From Myrica gale (taxonomy: Eukaryota; Streptophyta; Magnoliopsida; Fagales; Myricaceae), in assembly GCA_963930655.1 (NCBI GenBank), contig OZ005620.1, forward strand, positions 139,001-203,000: DNA of 64,000 nt. The letters run 5' to 3'. Position numbers and translations under genes: made by a program. The notes under the pieces are model-generated. The model did not search any database and was not told the DNA's origin. It saw only the letters and a program-made list of their open reading frames with translations. Shown piece after piece: positions 13,201 through 26,021 of this stretch (position 1 is its first letter; every line of letters begins with the position of its first letter).

Positions 13201-13716
13201 GATGATAGATGAAGTTCTACCATTTGGTTGATAGATTTTGTCGACCCTGAATCTGAAGATGGTTTGAAATATGCAACCTTTGTAAATTAAGTGGGGGCAT
13301 TTGCGTTCAATCGTGAATTTCAAGACATTTTCTGACCAGATGCCAATAATTAAATGGTTCTTACCTCGGTGATGAGGCACGCTCTTGGGTTTCAGATATC
13401 CAACTTTACTCTGACAAATACAAGTTGACAATAAGTTACACAACAGAATCTGGGGAAAGAAGGGTACACATAATGATAGATAGGAAAATTGACAGAAAAA
13501 ATGAAAGAAATTCACACTCAAACAAAAACTCCTTGCTGCCTTTGTTATTATTACCCTTTTTTTTTTTGGGGGGGGGGGGGGGGTGTTTAGTGCAGTGTAC
13601 TCAGAGAACTTGACACAATAATTGGGAGAGTGATGGATAAATACCTCAGAAGGAAAAGAAATTTCTTCGAAAAAGTGGGACGACATGCCCCTTTGATCCA
13701 TTACTTCAAATGGCAT
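7203..13716 (-). CDS. AML1: MEI2-like RNA-binding protein (AML1/AML4 type)
   Basis: Fourteen coding exons on the minus strand: 13716-13645, 13410-13365, 12549-12226, 11690-11275, 11182-11024, 10866-10750, 10672-10524, 10243-10161, 10000-9647, 9118-8473, 8015-7931, 7847-7779, 7634-7455, 7364-7203. They join in frame to 953 residues. The start MPFEVMDQRGMSSHFFEE is typical of the AML1/AML4 clade; an in-frame Met lies five codons upstream. RRM1 spans about 264-337 (TLFVRNI and RGFVMISYYD), RRM2 about 350-425 (TLVVFNLD and PKFIEFYD). The MEI2-specific RRM3 spans about 779-880, with TTLMIKNIPNKYTSKML, DFKNKCNVGYAFINM and FNGKKWEKFNSEKVA. RRM3 is the part required for RNA binding in MEI2 proteins, which act in meiosis and meristem growth. 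The intron after exon 11 uses GC rather than GT. A leader exon probably lies near 14.45-14.93 kb. Confidence 0.93.
7848..7930 (-). other. GC-AG intron in the MEI2-like gene
   Basis: On the minus strand the donor reads AAG|GCAAGT (exon end at 7931), and the acceptor ends at 7848. Only this junction keeps the conserved protein DFK-NKCNVGYAF in frame; the nearest GT, four bases downstream, would shift the frame. AAG|GCAAGT is the known consensus for the minority GC donors, which offset the C by matching U1 at other positions. Confidence 0.88.
13568..13583. repeat. G16 homopolymer in an intron
   Basis: A run of 16 G directly follows a T run, in the first coding intron of the MEI2-like gene (C run on the sense strand). 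Confidence 0.95.
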
Positions 13717-14902
13717 ACCGAAGCTCACCAACCAAATACGCTTGGAATCCTAAAGATTCTCAATAGCCCACTCGGTCTAGGCTGGGTTGGTCTTCATCTG
13801 GAAAAAAATAATTCGAGGTCGTCTATGAAGGAGTTACTTCACAAAACTCTAAAAAGCAGAATTGAAAACCCATTATCCGAAATTTGCCACAAACCCGAAT
13901 CACCGTATAATCAGATTCGACTACTGCGCTATAGATTCTATTTCCTCGATTCCAACACTATAATTGGAAAGGATAGGAGAAGTAAGGAGAAAAACGGGGG
14001 GGGGGGGAAGAACCTTCCTCGGATTTTCTAATTTCTCTATTATCCAAATAACAGAATGGAAACGAAAAAAAAAACTTCCTCTTGTTTACCTACCAACGAC
14101 CAAATATAATTGCCTTGTTTGGTTTCCAAGAAAAAGCTGGAAAAAGAAATTAAGAAAAATTCTTGTTTGAGCAGAAACACGCCTAAGCGTAGTGTAATTG
14201 ATTTGTTCATCTCACAAGAAAAAAAAAATACAACTCTGCTCAGTGAAATCCAGAAATTTATAATTTGGTTTCATTTTCTTCACCTCGAATTCTCAGGAGG
14301 CCAAAAAAGAGAGGCAAATTTGAAGACGAAGGATAGCCAAGAAAACATCATAACAAACTTAAATTCAGCACCACAAAAAGGGGAAAATATATTCGAAAGA
14401 AAACCAAATTACGAACAGAACTTGACCTAATATGACAGAATCGCACCTTTTTTAAAGACAGACCAGCATGTCCAATTCGCTCACTCTGTCCACTTTATCC
14501 CTCTAGAATTCGGAAAATTGAGAAGAGAAAGAGAGCAAAGGAGCAAAAGCGTGAGAGAGAGAGAGAAAAGCAAAGGGATCTCAGAGCATATCTGGTTTTG
14601 TTAGAACATGCATTCGCATTAGCCTGCAAGCTATCATTCAGTTCACCACCGCAACCAAAAGAGAATTGTACAGAGGGGGAGAGACAGAGACACGGAATAT
14701 TCCCCTTTTTGTTTCTTTCTACCTATCTAACCCTCGTTGTTCAAAAAAAAGAATTGCACAAAAACAAAAATCAAATATTCTTAATTTCTCTGCCGGAGGC
14801 TCGTAGAGCTGGGACTCGACAAAATTTAGCGATCAGTGCGAGGGCAGAGCGAAATTCCGGCGATTTCGCGAGTTTCAGACAGAGAAACAGGAAGTACTAC
14901 AG

Positions 14903-14935
<33 letters not shown>

Positions 14936-14950
14936 TGTAAGTTGGGTTTG
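13717..14950 (-). other. Presumed 5' untranslated exon, leader intron and core promoter of the MEI2-like gene
   Basis: No coding sequence is seen. A G12 run (13996-14007), several A-rich runs and an AG microsatellite (14900-14924, CT on the sense strand) fit a plant leader and first intron; CT-rich tracts are common near plant transcription starts. The exact leader splice sites could not be fixed by eye. Confidence 0.4.
14900..14924. repeat. (AG)n microsatellite
   Basis: Twelve or more AG units near the presumed transcription start of the MEI2-like gene. Confidence 0.95.
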
Positions 14951-17900
14951 AAAAACACGACAAGGAGAAAAGAAATAGGCTCGGGGAGCTTTGTATGTGT
15001 TAAGTACCTACGGGAAACCAAATCAAACGAATCTGACCCGTTCCTACAAAAAAACCAGACGCCCCTCTGATTCGGAGGAGAACGATGTTCCTGTTCCACG
15101 GCTCAAGGGGGGGGGGGGCTTAGGGAGCTGGCTGCCAAAGAAGTTACGCCGTCGCTTTCTTCCTTTCTGGCTCGCTCCATCGACTTCGGTTTCCTATTTT
15201 TATATACAAATTTATTAAATATTAATATCCGATTTTGGGCTACGGAAATCTCGATTTTGCTTGATGTGAAACGCAACTTTTATACAGTAATCGTCTCACT
15301 ATTTTTATATTCTCTTACGAAAGCCTATACATTATTATACTCAGCGATTAAGATGCCACCTAACTTCAGTGATTTCGGTATTATTATTGCTGATCAAGGT
15401 GGTTGTCCACACGAATCATACTTAGGCTGTTTTTGTATTGTAAAATTTTACACTTCCTAAAATTTTAACACAATAAAATATTACAATATAATCTATCTCT
15501 CCCTATCAAATCATCACTTTTCATTACAAAAAATATAAAAAATTATCTCTCTCTTCACTTTTTCACTAAACCCAATAACTAAAATTTTAACAACACTAAA
15601 ATTTTACAAAACAAACCCACCCTTAGGAGGATAAAACATCCACGTCTGTCTCTCAAAAACCTAAATTTAAGAAAAATAAAAAATAACACCTTCATGCTTT
15701 TTAAAGCCTAAAACACCATATAATATATGTATAATTTTCAAAGGAACATATTCGTGAAAAACAATAAAAAAAACACTCCTATTTATTATTTGGTTAGAGT
15801 TCATTAGTTTATGTTTATTTTTTGTTTTTTCAATCCCAAATACACACATATTTATTCTTCACCTTTTTCAGATAATTCTGTACACCTTACTTTAAAATAG
15901 TTTCCATTCACAACATACTATTTTCCTCGCAGTAGATAAAAAATAAAGCAAATCATAACAATATAAAAAAAAACACCTGAGAAGGGAAATGTGCACTATG
16001 ATTTCTACTGCCCGTACAACGTGGATGCCATTACTATTCAGTTTGCATTTTACAAATATAAAATAAAAACATGCATGCTTTTTTATGAAATTGTAAGATT
16101 AGTCATAACCGTGTTAAAAAAAGAAAATAGCAAAGCGTACATCATACGATAATAATGTACAAATAACCGCCGACGTTTTATTTCGTTCACATGTTAAATT
16201 CAGGAAAAAGTATTTCTCTGTTGGGTGGTTAAGGAATCTAATACACAATAGCATGCGTTAAGGAAAAAGTTTTTGGCAAGCTTGGTATGATGCGTGATGC
16301 ATTCCTTAAATCAATCCATACCTCTAGGTGAGTGTCGTGTACGAAATGGTTTTGCATTTCCGAACAACCCCAACAATGTTGTCAAATCTACTTCGGACAT
16401 TAGATCCTCCACTCCCAAGTATATTATTGTGAAGCATATGTTTTACTTTCATCCTAGGATGCCTCCTCTACGATATTTGTGGATAAAATAAGTGCAACCA
16501 GCTTCACAGCTAAGTACCATTATTTTATATATTTATTTATTTATTACTTGTGATTATATAGAAGTTTATTAAATCTTATGATAATATAAGCTCAGCAGTT
16601 TATCTTATCAAGTTTATTTGATTTCATAAAATATAGCGACGCACAAATTGTACGCCGGTTATATAGAGCCCGCAAGCCGAGTCGACCAAGGGGCGGGTTG
16701 CTTGCCTTTCACAGTTGCATCCGAATTTGAATGCGAGCGCTGCTGCGTACGGCATCGGAAAGGCATTTATTCATCGCACGTGTCCTGAACTGATTGGTTT
16801 GGCTTTCAAAAAGGTTTATCATTCAGAGCTATGATATTTATCGTTTACAAGGGAGAAAGAACAAAATAAATTTTACTTTCTTATTATTTTATTATTTTAT
16901 CCCGAACTGCGTTTCCTTTTGTTTTATACTTTTTCACGGGGATTCGTGAACTTATTCGGCCAATTAGAAATTTATTAGTAAACTGTAAAAGAACTATCAT
17001 CGTGTTTATCTGTGAAATTCGCTTATTCCTTTTTCCAGGATCTGACGGTGCCGCTCAATACTTTAAGGCTAATTTTATACCTTTTTATTACATCATTGTT
17101 ATATAGAGGGGATATTTTTAATAAATATTATAATAATAAAAAATTATTTAATAAATTTTATAATATTAAATTTAAATTTTTAAGTCTAAATTATTGACGC
17201 TCAAATAAAACTCAGATATGCGCATCGTTTTGCCAACGGTGCCTCAAGTCAAATGTTCGGAACATCTTTCTATGCCCTTTAATTTATTTATATTTTTTCC
17301 GCCTGAGCTTGTGTTATTCTCAAATTCTTTTGAAAAATAAGTTAATGGTTCAAATTTTTGAGTATATAGTATCTATTTATAAAATAAATTTTGGACTATT
17401 AAATTCTTTCTAAAAAGATTTGAGAAGTTTTATTTTAATCGATTATAAAATATTAATTTAGAGAGTTACCAAAAAAATAAAAATAAATAATTTAAGGCGC
17501 AAGGAAAGGATAACGGAAATAAGGTTATGTGGCATACAATGCTTATAGATCCATGTGACTATAGGGTATACGACAAATCTAATCTAATCCAATAATACAC
17601 ACGAGATATAGGGAACACGTCACTCGTATTAATTAAAGAATAATCTCTTTAATGCTTTCTGGCAGGAACCCCCAAATTTTTGCTATAAACAGATAGATAC
17701 TGATAGCGGACTTGGATACGAGCTATAAAAAATGATATAAATCCAATTTATTATACGTAAATATCTATTTGGTTTTGGACACGACACTATCATAGCACCT
17801 TTTTTCCCACCTAAAATATGACTAAAGGAATAATCACGGACTACATATTTAATCACTCGAGTCGCTATAACGTATATACGTACATACATTAGAGTCTTTG

Positions 17901-20247
17901 GTTTCGTGTCTTAGCATGCTATTTGGGTTCTAACTGATAGGCTGATAACTAATTATACGAAATAAAAATAATACAAAAGTTTTCAATTGAATCCATATCT
18001 CAAATTAATCTACCACAGATTCTTCAAAAAAAAAAAAAAGTCTCCCAAGGAAGGGGGACATGAATTTGTCTACATATGGAAAATGTCTTTTTAAGTTTTT
18101 CGGCCACATATGGCAGAACTAGGAGGTAGTGCGCAGCAGCTTCGGACAAATTTCCGGCAAATCTGTCTGTTCTTGTGAAAGGGAAAGAGAGAGAATAGAG
18201 GGACTTCTAAATATATATGTATATATATATACTTAGAAAAAAAAATATGGTGTATATATATATATATATATATATAAAAGGTTCACGAGGAATGGGTGGG
18301 CTTGTTGCCGTTAGATCTACAGATGTAGTATGCACGAGTGACAGGCGAATGGGCATTATTTACGAGGGAGGGACAAGTTTCTGGACAACCTAAAAGTATG
18401 GCTACGCGTCACCTTGCAGCAATAGATCTATTATTCGATTGGAAGCATGGGTTTCACTTTCTATGTCAAAGCAGTTCATGAGCCCAAAATGAAGTGCTTT
18501 TTTTAATTTTGTCAAAGAAGGGGAAAATTTTGGACCACTGATGACGGAAAAAGTGCTTTTTTTTAATTTTGTAAATCACATCACATCTTCTTAGTGCGTA
18601 CTGCTACATTTCTAGCATTTCTGAGCGTGCCTCTTTCCAACACACTGCAGAACCTTAGAAAAAGAGAAGTTAGATTGGATATAAGTCTTGCAGGGCAGGA
18701 AAAATCATGCAATTGCTCCACCCAGCCCAATCACAGAGATCGGCAAGAAGTTGGAAGCTCAGCGACCTCGACAAACCCGGGACAGCCACAGGCAGGTCCA
18801 CGCACAACTTCAAAATTGTAGCCTACCCCAACACCGACCCACCCACCCTGTAACTGTGTGTACGATCGCCCACGTGAGTGTGCATCATGGAACTCCCTGT
18901 AAGCGGTATGTCAGACGCAAACAGGACAATTATACAAGCACTCTAACATTTTTTTGTTTAGGCTGTGAAATTCTGAGGCCAAGGAACGGAAAATATTCAC
19001 ATTCAAGAAGAAACTCGAAAGAAAAAAAGAAGAAGAAACTCGAAAGAGTCTGAGCCAGCGCTAACCCTGCAGTACTGTTTCATCCGTACTACTCCTATAA
19101 GCTCCGAGAGAGGAAATAAACTAATCCTATAGTATAGACTACTTTAAGGGAAAACTAAAGTATTCATTGTTTTTTCTCAAATATCTGCGTATTTTATTGT
19201 TTGCAATGACACCATTGATCCCATGAACAATTTTCTTGACACTTGTCAAAATCATTTTCCACAAACTCAATTAAGTTTGCCACTCCGAGCTAAAAAATAT
19301 ACTCCTACAGCATGAGGAAAATATTTTACAAATTTTTCCTTTAAGAGGAAGGTATGAACTCTCTTAACAACCGGAGATGGAGAAGGCTTTGAGAAACTGA
19401 ACCATACTATCCCCAGACTGACTCGGTCTACTCTGACAAAAGACACTGCAAAAATAACTCAGTTTCATCATCCTCTCACCAAAACCACCAACCAGCAAAC
19501 ACGATCTCTCTCTGAGTTTCAAGTTTCAAGATTTTCTGCTGAACACAGCGCATTGCACCCAACAACAAACTTCAAAAATCTACCAGCCTATGCCATTGGA
19601 GAGAAAATTTTGATGACTTTAATGGGCTAAAAAGTGTGACCACAAGGAAGCACCCTACAGTCATTATATTTTAAGTCTTTTATCAAAAAAAAAAAAGTCA
19701 TTATATTTTAAGTCTACCTAGCCTACAGTCGTTACAACCTGCACTAGATATGGAGTTCTCAATGGTATGATCCTAATAGGTAGTACTCACTGCTACCGGT
19801 CCATCTTTTCTCCATTAGTCCTATGTATTCCACTTCATCAATTTTTGTAGCGATCTTCTCTCAACTACAGTATCATTCAACAACAACACGGTAAGGCCCA
19901 TTACTTTCACCTAAATTGATGCTCTGGGCACAACTTGACTCATTGAATCTACCTAAATCGATGTTAAGGCCAGATAAAAGCTTTCACCAAGCGTTCCATG
20001 TGTGCAGATTACAATGGTTTATCGGGAAAATACGAATAGGGTAAACAAAATGACTATTGGCTATGATAGTTTAACCTAATTGCTTTCAACTTCAAGCTAA
20101 GGTATCATTCCATTTAACTATCAGCAATTTACACGATGCAAAATTTGTTAGTCACTATATTTCAAGAAATAAATTGCAGTTTGTTTATATGAGAGGTGCT
20201 TGAAAAATCTAGGTAACAGTCAGTGAGGTCCAATGTTGCAGTCTGAC
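14951..20247. other. 5.3-kb AT-rich spacer
   Basis: Upstream region of the MEI2-like gene on the left; downstream region of MHF1 on the right. No ORF here resembles a protein. It contains a G12 run (15107-15118), a long TA microsatellite (about 18215-18277), and a 20-bp direct repeat, agtcattatattttaagtct, at 19659-19678 and 19696-19715 separated by an A run. Short ORFs near 18.6-19.05 kb lack any recognisable motif. Confidence 0.5.
18215..18277. repeat. Interrupted (TA)n microsatellite
   Basis: Two TA tracts, about 18215-18231 and 18250-18277, separated by an A-rich segment. Confidence 0.9.
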
Positions 20248-21839
20248 TTAGTTATCAGGAATATGTACTACACTGGTAGTTGCTTTGTTCTCCTTTCTTG
20301 ACGTCTTCATACGCTTCCTCTCAGATTGTGGTTCTTTAGATTTCAGATCATTGCAGAAAGACCTCAATGAGATAGCAAGGTGATCATTTCTATGTGCTGA
20401 AACCAAATTGGGGAAGTATTAGCACATGTAAAGCAACTCAAGATCCTCCCCCCCCCCCCCCCCCCGAGCCCTTTTTTCCTTCTGTCCCCAATCCATTGAT
20501 TAAAAAAAAGAGAGAATTGCAAACTTGGTTAAAACAAAGGGCAAAAGTCGTCTGAAAAATCCTGCAGGCATTTATACCCGTAACCCAAGAAGAGATAGAG
20601 ATGGTTAGTTGAAAATCACTAATAAAAATAAAAATAATTAGCAGTATGTTTGATGTAGCACACTTAGCTGATCCTGCGAATAAGGACATGGTAACGCACC
20701 TGAAATTATGACATCTTCCATGTTTACAGATTTTCGACCGGCATGCTGTGCAAATAGCTCAAGGTCCTTTGCCAGCTGCTCTGCTATATAAAAAAAGTAA
20801 TAAGTCTCTCACTAGTTAACTTCGGCTTAGCAAAATGATGGAATGAATCCCATCTAACACATTATTAGAGTTGTACGAGAATTATATGTAACCAGTGCAA
20901 TTGATCCAAGTCCTGACTTGTGAAGTTCATTTCACTGTTTCTTTCTGTAACAGCCATAGTTAATGCCACTCTTTAAGCTAACATCCTTTTATTTGTTACT
21001 CAAGAATGATGGATATCTAGGAAATCTCAGTAACCCAATAAAACCCCCTAACATTTCAAACAACTCCCAAGTAAAAAGCATGCAAACATATGCTTATTTA
21101 TGATGCGCCCATAATCACCAATGAAGCGAACACAATTACCATAGATGCTTATAACTCATTTCGTGAACGAACAGCAATACACCCGTGTCACGGGGTCAAC
21201 ATTTCCCATCTCATCAGACGCTCAAACACCCATTTCCCCAACAAAATTTGAGAAGAAAAGCTTCAAACCCGTTACTATAGCTCAAGTTCATTGTATTTTT
21301 GTGTTACTGCAGTTAGTGCAAAAAAGCCCTCTAATTTTCCAGCAAAGAGAATTGACCCAGTAAAGTATCAAACTGATTCTAATATAGACTCGAATACTAA
21401 AGAAAAAAAATGACAAAAGCAATTAGCTTTAAAACTTACGAGTTGCATGGTACAAACCTGTGTATTGGTAGGCCAAATCAGCAATGCAAGCCACTATGGG
21501 TTGAGATATTTCCATGCCGCTTCTCTTTGCTGAGCATAAAAGAAACAGCAAACACACTGTTATGGTCTAGAAAAGTACGCTCCGATCATGAAAGATAGAG
21601 TGTATACACAGCCAATAAAGTGATATTTTCTCTACATCATAGAAAACTTCAGTTAAATGTACTTTCTCAAGTTTCCTCGGCATGCAAACAAGGTTGAAAA
21701 ATGAACCTTGGGCTTCGGCTATAGGGATGGTGGAGAGGCGAAATCGATCTCGCAAGAGCTCGGTCATAGATTCATCTTCTTCTTCTCTTTCCACGTCGCT
21801 CCCACCTTCACCTTCACCTCCACCTCCTTCCATTGCCAA
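20248..21839 (-). CDS. MHF1: MHF1 / centromere protein S, histone-fold DNA-repair protein
   Basis: Four coding exons: 21839-21707, 21529-21458, 20783-20700 and 20396-20248, all GT-AG, give 145 residues. The protein starts with an acidic Gly/Glu-rich stretch. The histone fold runs from about DESMTELLRDRFRLSTIPIAEAQ to DVIISAHRNDHLAISLRSFC, including SGMEISQPIVACIADLA and TAEQLAKDLELFAQHAGRKS. This matches CENP-S/MHF1, which pairs with MHF2 (CENP-X) to bind branched DNA and assist the FANCM helicase; in Arabidopsis MHF1 limits meiotic crossovers. The C-terminus is a basic SERKRMKTSRKENK tail, a usual plant MHF1 feature. Human CENP-S is about the same length (138). Met at 21839 is chosen; a second in-frame Met lies two codons on. 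Intron 3 (between 20700 and 20396) carries a C18 run at 20448-20465. Confidence 0.92.
20448..20465. repeat. C18 homopolymer in MHF1 intron 3
   Basis: Eighteen consecutive C on the plus strand, within the last intron of MHF1. Confidence 0.95.
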
Positions 21840-22965
21840 ATCAAGCTAGGGTTTTGCTTTTCAACTTCTTCCTCTCCTCCTCCCCAGTCCCCCCTCCCAC
21901 TTCCCAGTTCCCACAACCAGAAAATGCGCGCGGAATGGGATGGGATTCAAAACGCACCGTTCCTTTTGGAATCACGGCCATGGCCAAAGCAGCCCTTTTT
22001 AATCGACAGGCTTAAGCAGCCATTTTAGACGGCCCAGAGCCCACATCTTGGTGAGGTAATTTTCTCATTCGAAATAAAAAGTGATAAATTCACTTTGAGA
22101 ATCTAATTCCATGAGTATTTCACTTGTATATTAATAATTTCAAACACATTACATCTTCCGTTAAAATTCCTTCGTTATTCAAATTAATTTTTCGGCACTT
22201 GAAATGATAATTTTATTCCCATATTTTTTGTTGAGTGACAATTTTACTACAAAATTAATTTTCTTTAATATTGATTTCAAACATTTTAAAAATTAATAGA
22301 GAATGCAAAATGTTTGAAATCAATAGTTGGTAGTTATAATGTAGCAAAAATAAAAATTATGGGTGTAAAGTGTCAAGACATCCACAATTAAAGGGGGTAA
22401 AGTATATTTGTACCAAATAAAAACAGAAAAATAGTTGAGAGGTTGAATTTCCAGTTATCTTGGTAGGAATTTGATATCTTTATTTTCGTCTCCGCAAATC
22501 TTTTTTTTTTTCCACAGGGGATCGTAATGTCTTTCTACGGAATTGCGGGTCTCTTTATTAGCTCCTATTTGTGGTGCACATTTTCGTGGAATGTAGGTAG
22601 TGGTTATGATCGATTCGATAGAAAAGAAGGAATAGTGTGTATTTTTCGATTAACATATAAGTTTTTACTGCCATTGATGTCAACTAAATTTTGCTTAAAT
22701 GAAGTCAATTAATCATGCTGGCAAAGATAGTTGTTTTCCTTCATTTTGGCAGTTTGTGTTTTACTTTCTGTGTCATGTTTAATCTTACTATATAATCATA
22801 TTAGGCACCTCTTAATTGGGATTAATGGCATACCATACCCACTACTAATAACAGCCATCTTCAGCTCAGAAAAAGAAAACAAACGGAATCGCCAAGAAGC
22901 TGGAAAAATACAATTTTTTAAAAAAAAAATCGACAGGGTGCCCGTTGCTAAAGAATGTGGTTTAA
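21840..22965. other. MHF1 promoter and spacer
   Basis: The segment 21840-22030 is the likely MHF1 leader and core promoter, with CT-rich and GC-rich patches. The rest, to the foldback, is AT-rich with no recognisable gene. Confidence 0.45.
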
Positions 22966-24325
22966 ACCTTAAGTTTTACGTCGTTTTATTTTTTAGTCCT
23001 TAGGTTTAATTTTTTAAAATTTTAGTCTTTCCGTTTATATTTTTTGACTAAATGGTCCTTCCATCAAGAATTACTGTTCAAATTTTGGCCTTGAATATTG
23101 AATAATAACATGTGATTTTTAGTTTTGACAATTTTAATAACACATTTTAGGACTAAAAAAATTAACAATTCAATTTAAATCCTCAAAAATCAGCAATTTT
23201 TATTAAAACTATATCCCTTGAATAGTAAAAAGTTCTAAAAGTTAAAAATATATTTATTTTTAAAAAAATAAAGAGAATACGAGTGTTTTCTCTTCTTTTA
23301 GTATTTTCAAATTCTTTCTTGTCTATATATATTTTGTATTATCTCTACAATGTCTAGTGTATGCATACTCAATTTTTAACAACTATAAATGTGTTTTACA
23401 TATTCTTAAGTAAAAAAAAATTGAAAAATATTTTTCAGAATTTTAATTTTATTTCTATAAAAAAATTAATATTATAATAATAATATAATATGGTCTATGA
23501 ATTAGGCCTTACAGGTCTTTGATTTTCTTTGTAAAATACGATCTTACTTTCATATTACGGGGGCATGTGCGAGGATCAAACCAATTAAAGAATTTTATAT
23601 TATTATTATAGTATTTATTTTTGTATATTATTTACTTTTTCTATATAAATACAATTAAAATTCTAAAAAATATTTTCAATTTTTTTTACTTAAGAATATA
23701 TAAGACGCATTTATATTTGTTAAAAATTGAGTATGCAAACACTAGACAAGAAAGAATTTGAAAATACTAAAAGAGGATAAAACACTCATATTCTCTTTCT
23801 TTTTAAAAAAAATAAATATATTTTTAACTTTTAGAACTTTTTACTATTCAAGAGATAGAATTTTAATGAAAATTATAGATTTTTGAGTATTTAAATTAAA
23901 TTTTGAATTTTTTAAGTCCTATTAAATGTATTATTAAAATTTTCAAAACTAAAAATAACATGTTATTATTCAATATTCAAGGCCAAAATTTGTATTTCAA
24001 AATTTGAACATTAATTCTTGATGGAAGGACCATTTAGTCAAAAAATATAAACTGAAAGACTAAAAGTTTAAAAAATTAAACCTAAGGACTAAAAAATAAA
24101 ACGACGTAAAACTTAAGGACTAAACTGTCAATTTCTATTACCACATCAGCTGCTGAGTTGTCAGCTGATGTGGCCTTCCGTTAGAGAAACTAACGGATCC
24201 CTGACGGAAGGACCATTTTGTAAAAAAATGTAAACCCAAGGGCTTTAAATTTAAAATTTGAAACCTAAGGACTAAAACGTAAAAGTGTGTAAACCTAAGG
24301 ATTAAAATGTCAATTTCCCTTAAAT
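22966..24325. mobile_element. Large foldback element, arms over 500 bp
   Basis: The left arm, about 22966-23491, is matched by the reverse complement of about 23589-24120 with only scattered mismatches and small indels. Shared words include ccttaagttttacgtcgttt, ggtccttccatcaagaatta and gaatattgaataataacatg (one base differs in the right arm). The loop is about 100 bases (about 23492-23588). Outside the right arm, about 24195-24320 is a second, diverged copy of the arm's end (gacggaaggaccatttt, aacctaaggactaaaa). A short palindrome, ccacatcagctg...cagctgatgtgg, separates the two. No ORF or transposase is present. Its end words resemble those of the element at 2.8-3.4 kb. Confidence 0.85.
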
Positions 24326-26021
24326 TTAAAATGATGCATAACCTTTGCACTTATATTTTGTTTTGGTTAGGATTACTTCTAACTAAGGATTACATGTTTG
24401 GATTTTGTAAATTCCGATGCCTGAACAGCGAGGCAAATAATTCCTACGGACCAACCTATCACAATTCATTTGCTATCAATGTTCCAATTTTAGAGAAGAC
24501 AAATTTTCCTTCAACAAATAATATCAGTTTACCATCTGATCTTATTCTTAATGTACGCAGCATGCCATTGTTTGTGTCATGGGACATTCTCTTTGGATTT
24601 CTATCACTTCTAATGGGATTTGATGTAGGCAGCATGATCTCTGGGTTGTGCAGTTTTTTTTTTTTTTTCTAAACCATGGAGCTAGTGTTTCTGCGTGAGA
24701 AATTGCACATGTCAATTCTCATTCTCTGCCCTGCCTTTGGGGTCCTTATAGGGGAAAATATTTGAATGGTGGTTGATTTGGGGACAGAAAACCAATGAAG
24801 TGCTTAAGCAATTGATACAGAGAGCTCATACAACAATTTGAATGCCATGGATGATTATTTGGCGGATCGATTTCTCCGAAACTTCAGGCTTAAGAGTAGA
24901 TAAAGAATCTGCATAATACCTTTGGCTTCCATCCTGCAGACCTTGTCGAGGAAAAACATCCAGGGTTAAATAACACATGGAGAGAATCCACCTCTCAAAA
25001 GGAAGGGAAGCACAGACGTTTGTCAGATGGACATGAAGACTGCTTGTTAGGGGACCGGTTAACTAGAGTTCGAGAGAGGAATTGTGTAACAAGCTGAATG
25101 GGCATTTTGAAAAGCTTAGAACATAAACTGTTAACAAGATAGGAACCAATAGAAGGAGCATACTAACAACATAACTGCTGCTCTCAGCAAGCTCGCCGAT
25201 GCTCTAGCATGGATTTGCCAACAAGTGATGTCTGACATCATGCGAAGATTAGACGTCATTTGGATTTTCTCGCACTGTAGCTGCAACAAGGGATTGAACC
25301 TTTTTGTTCATCTCAGTGATCAGCAAGAAGAAGCTATTCCACTCATTCTTCATGATTATACCTCCCTCCCTCTCTTTCTTTTTCTCTTTTCAAGTTTCAA
25401 GGAACAGGTTGGAATGCTTTTCAGAATTGATGTCCACCTCGTATTTGAGAGAACCAGAATCCTGTAAGGTTCGGATGCCAGACACTTAAAATCTATTTTA
25501 ATGTACGCCTGAGTAGATTGTAACCCATGATGCACAAGGCCTCCCATCAAGCTTCGATCACTGGATTGCACCATTGGAGATTGAGTTGTGTTCCATCCTA
25601 AACCTTAACAAGACCTCTTCAAATCCTGATAGAGGAGGAAAGGTACTCAAACAAGGCTACAGAAGCCAGTAATAAATTAGAAGGATTATGGAACGCAGCG
25701 AAAACAAGCACGCCTTCAAAGGCACAAAATTACCAGCGAAGTTTGATTTTTTATACAGGGCGCTCTTTTGGTACATGAATGTTAGCAAATTATACAATAA
25801 TCCACACAAATTTCAGATAACTCCTCAAAATTTTGCCAAAATGAGTCAGAAGCTTTGATAAAGCTTCTATATGCTGTATATGTCCACTAATACAGCAGAG
25901 AATAACAGCATAAATGGAAAAACTCAAGCTTTACGACTAAAATTGGAGGAATTTCCTTACCGTTCCTAGAAACAGAGAAAATAGATTGAAGTAAAATTTT
26001 AAATCTGACCTCTCTTCCAAA
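24326..26021. other. Spacer between the foldback and CHLM
   Basis: Base composition from about 24.7 to 25.7 kb is less AT-rich than its surroundings and could be transcribed or decayed coding DNA. All six frames are broken by stops and I recognise no protein. The part just below 26022 is the presumed CHLM 3' untranslated region. Confidence 0.4.

Noticed and set aside
24307..25489. Possible gene in the less AT-rich stretch between the foldback and CHLM
   Set aside because: The frames are short and broken by stops, and nothing resembles a known protein; splice sites could not be joined into a model.
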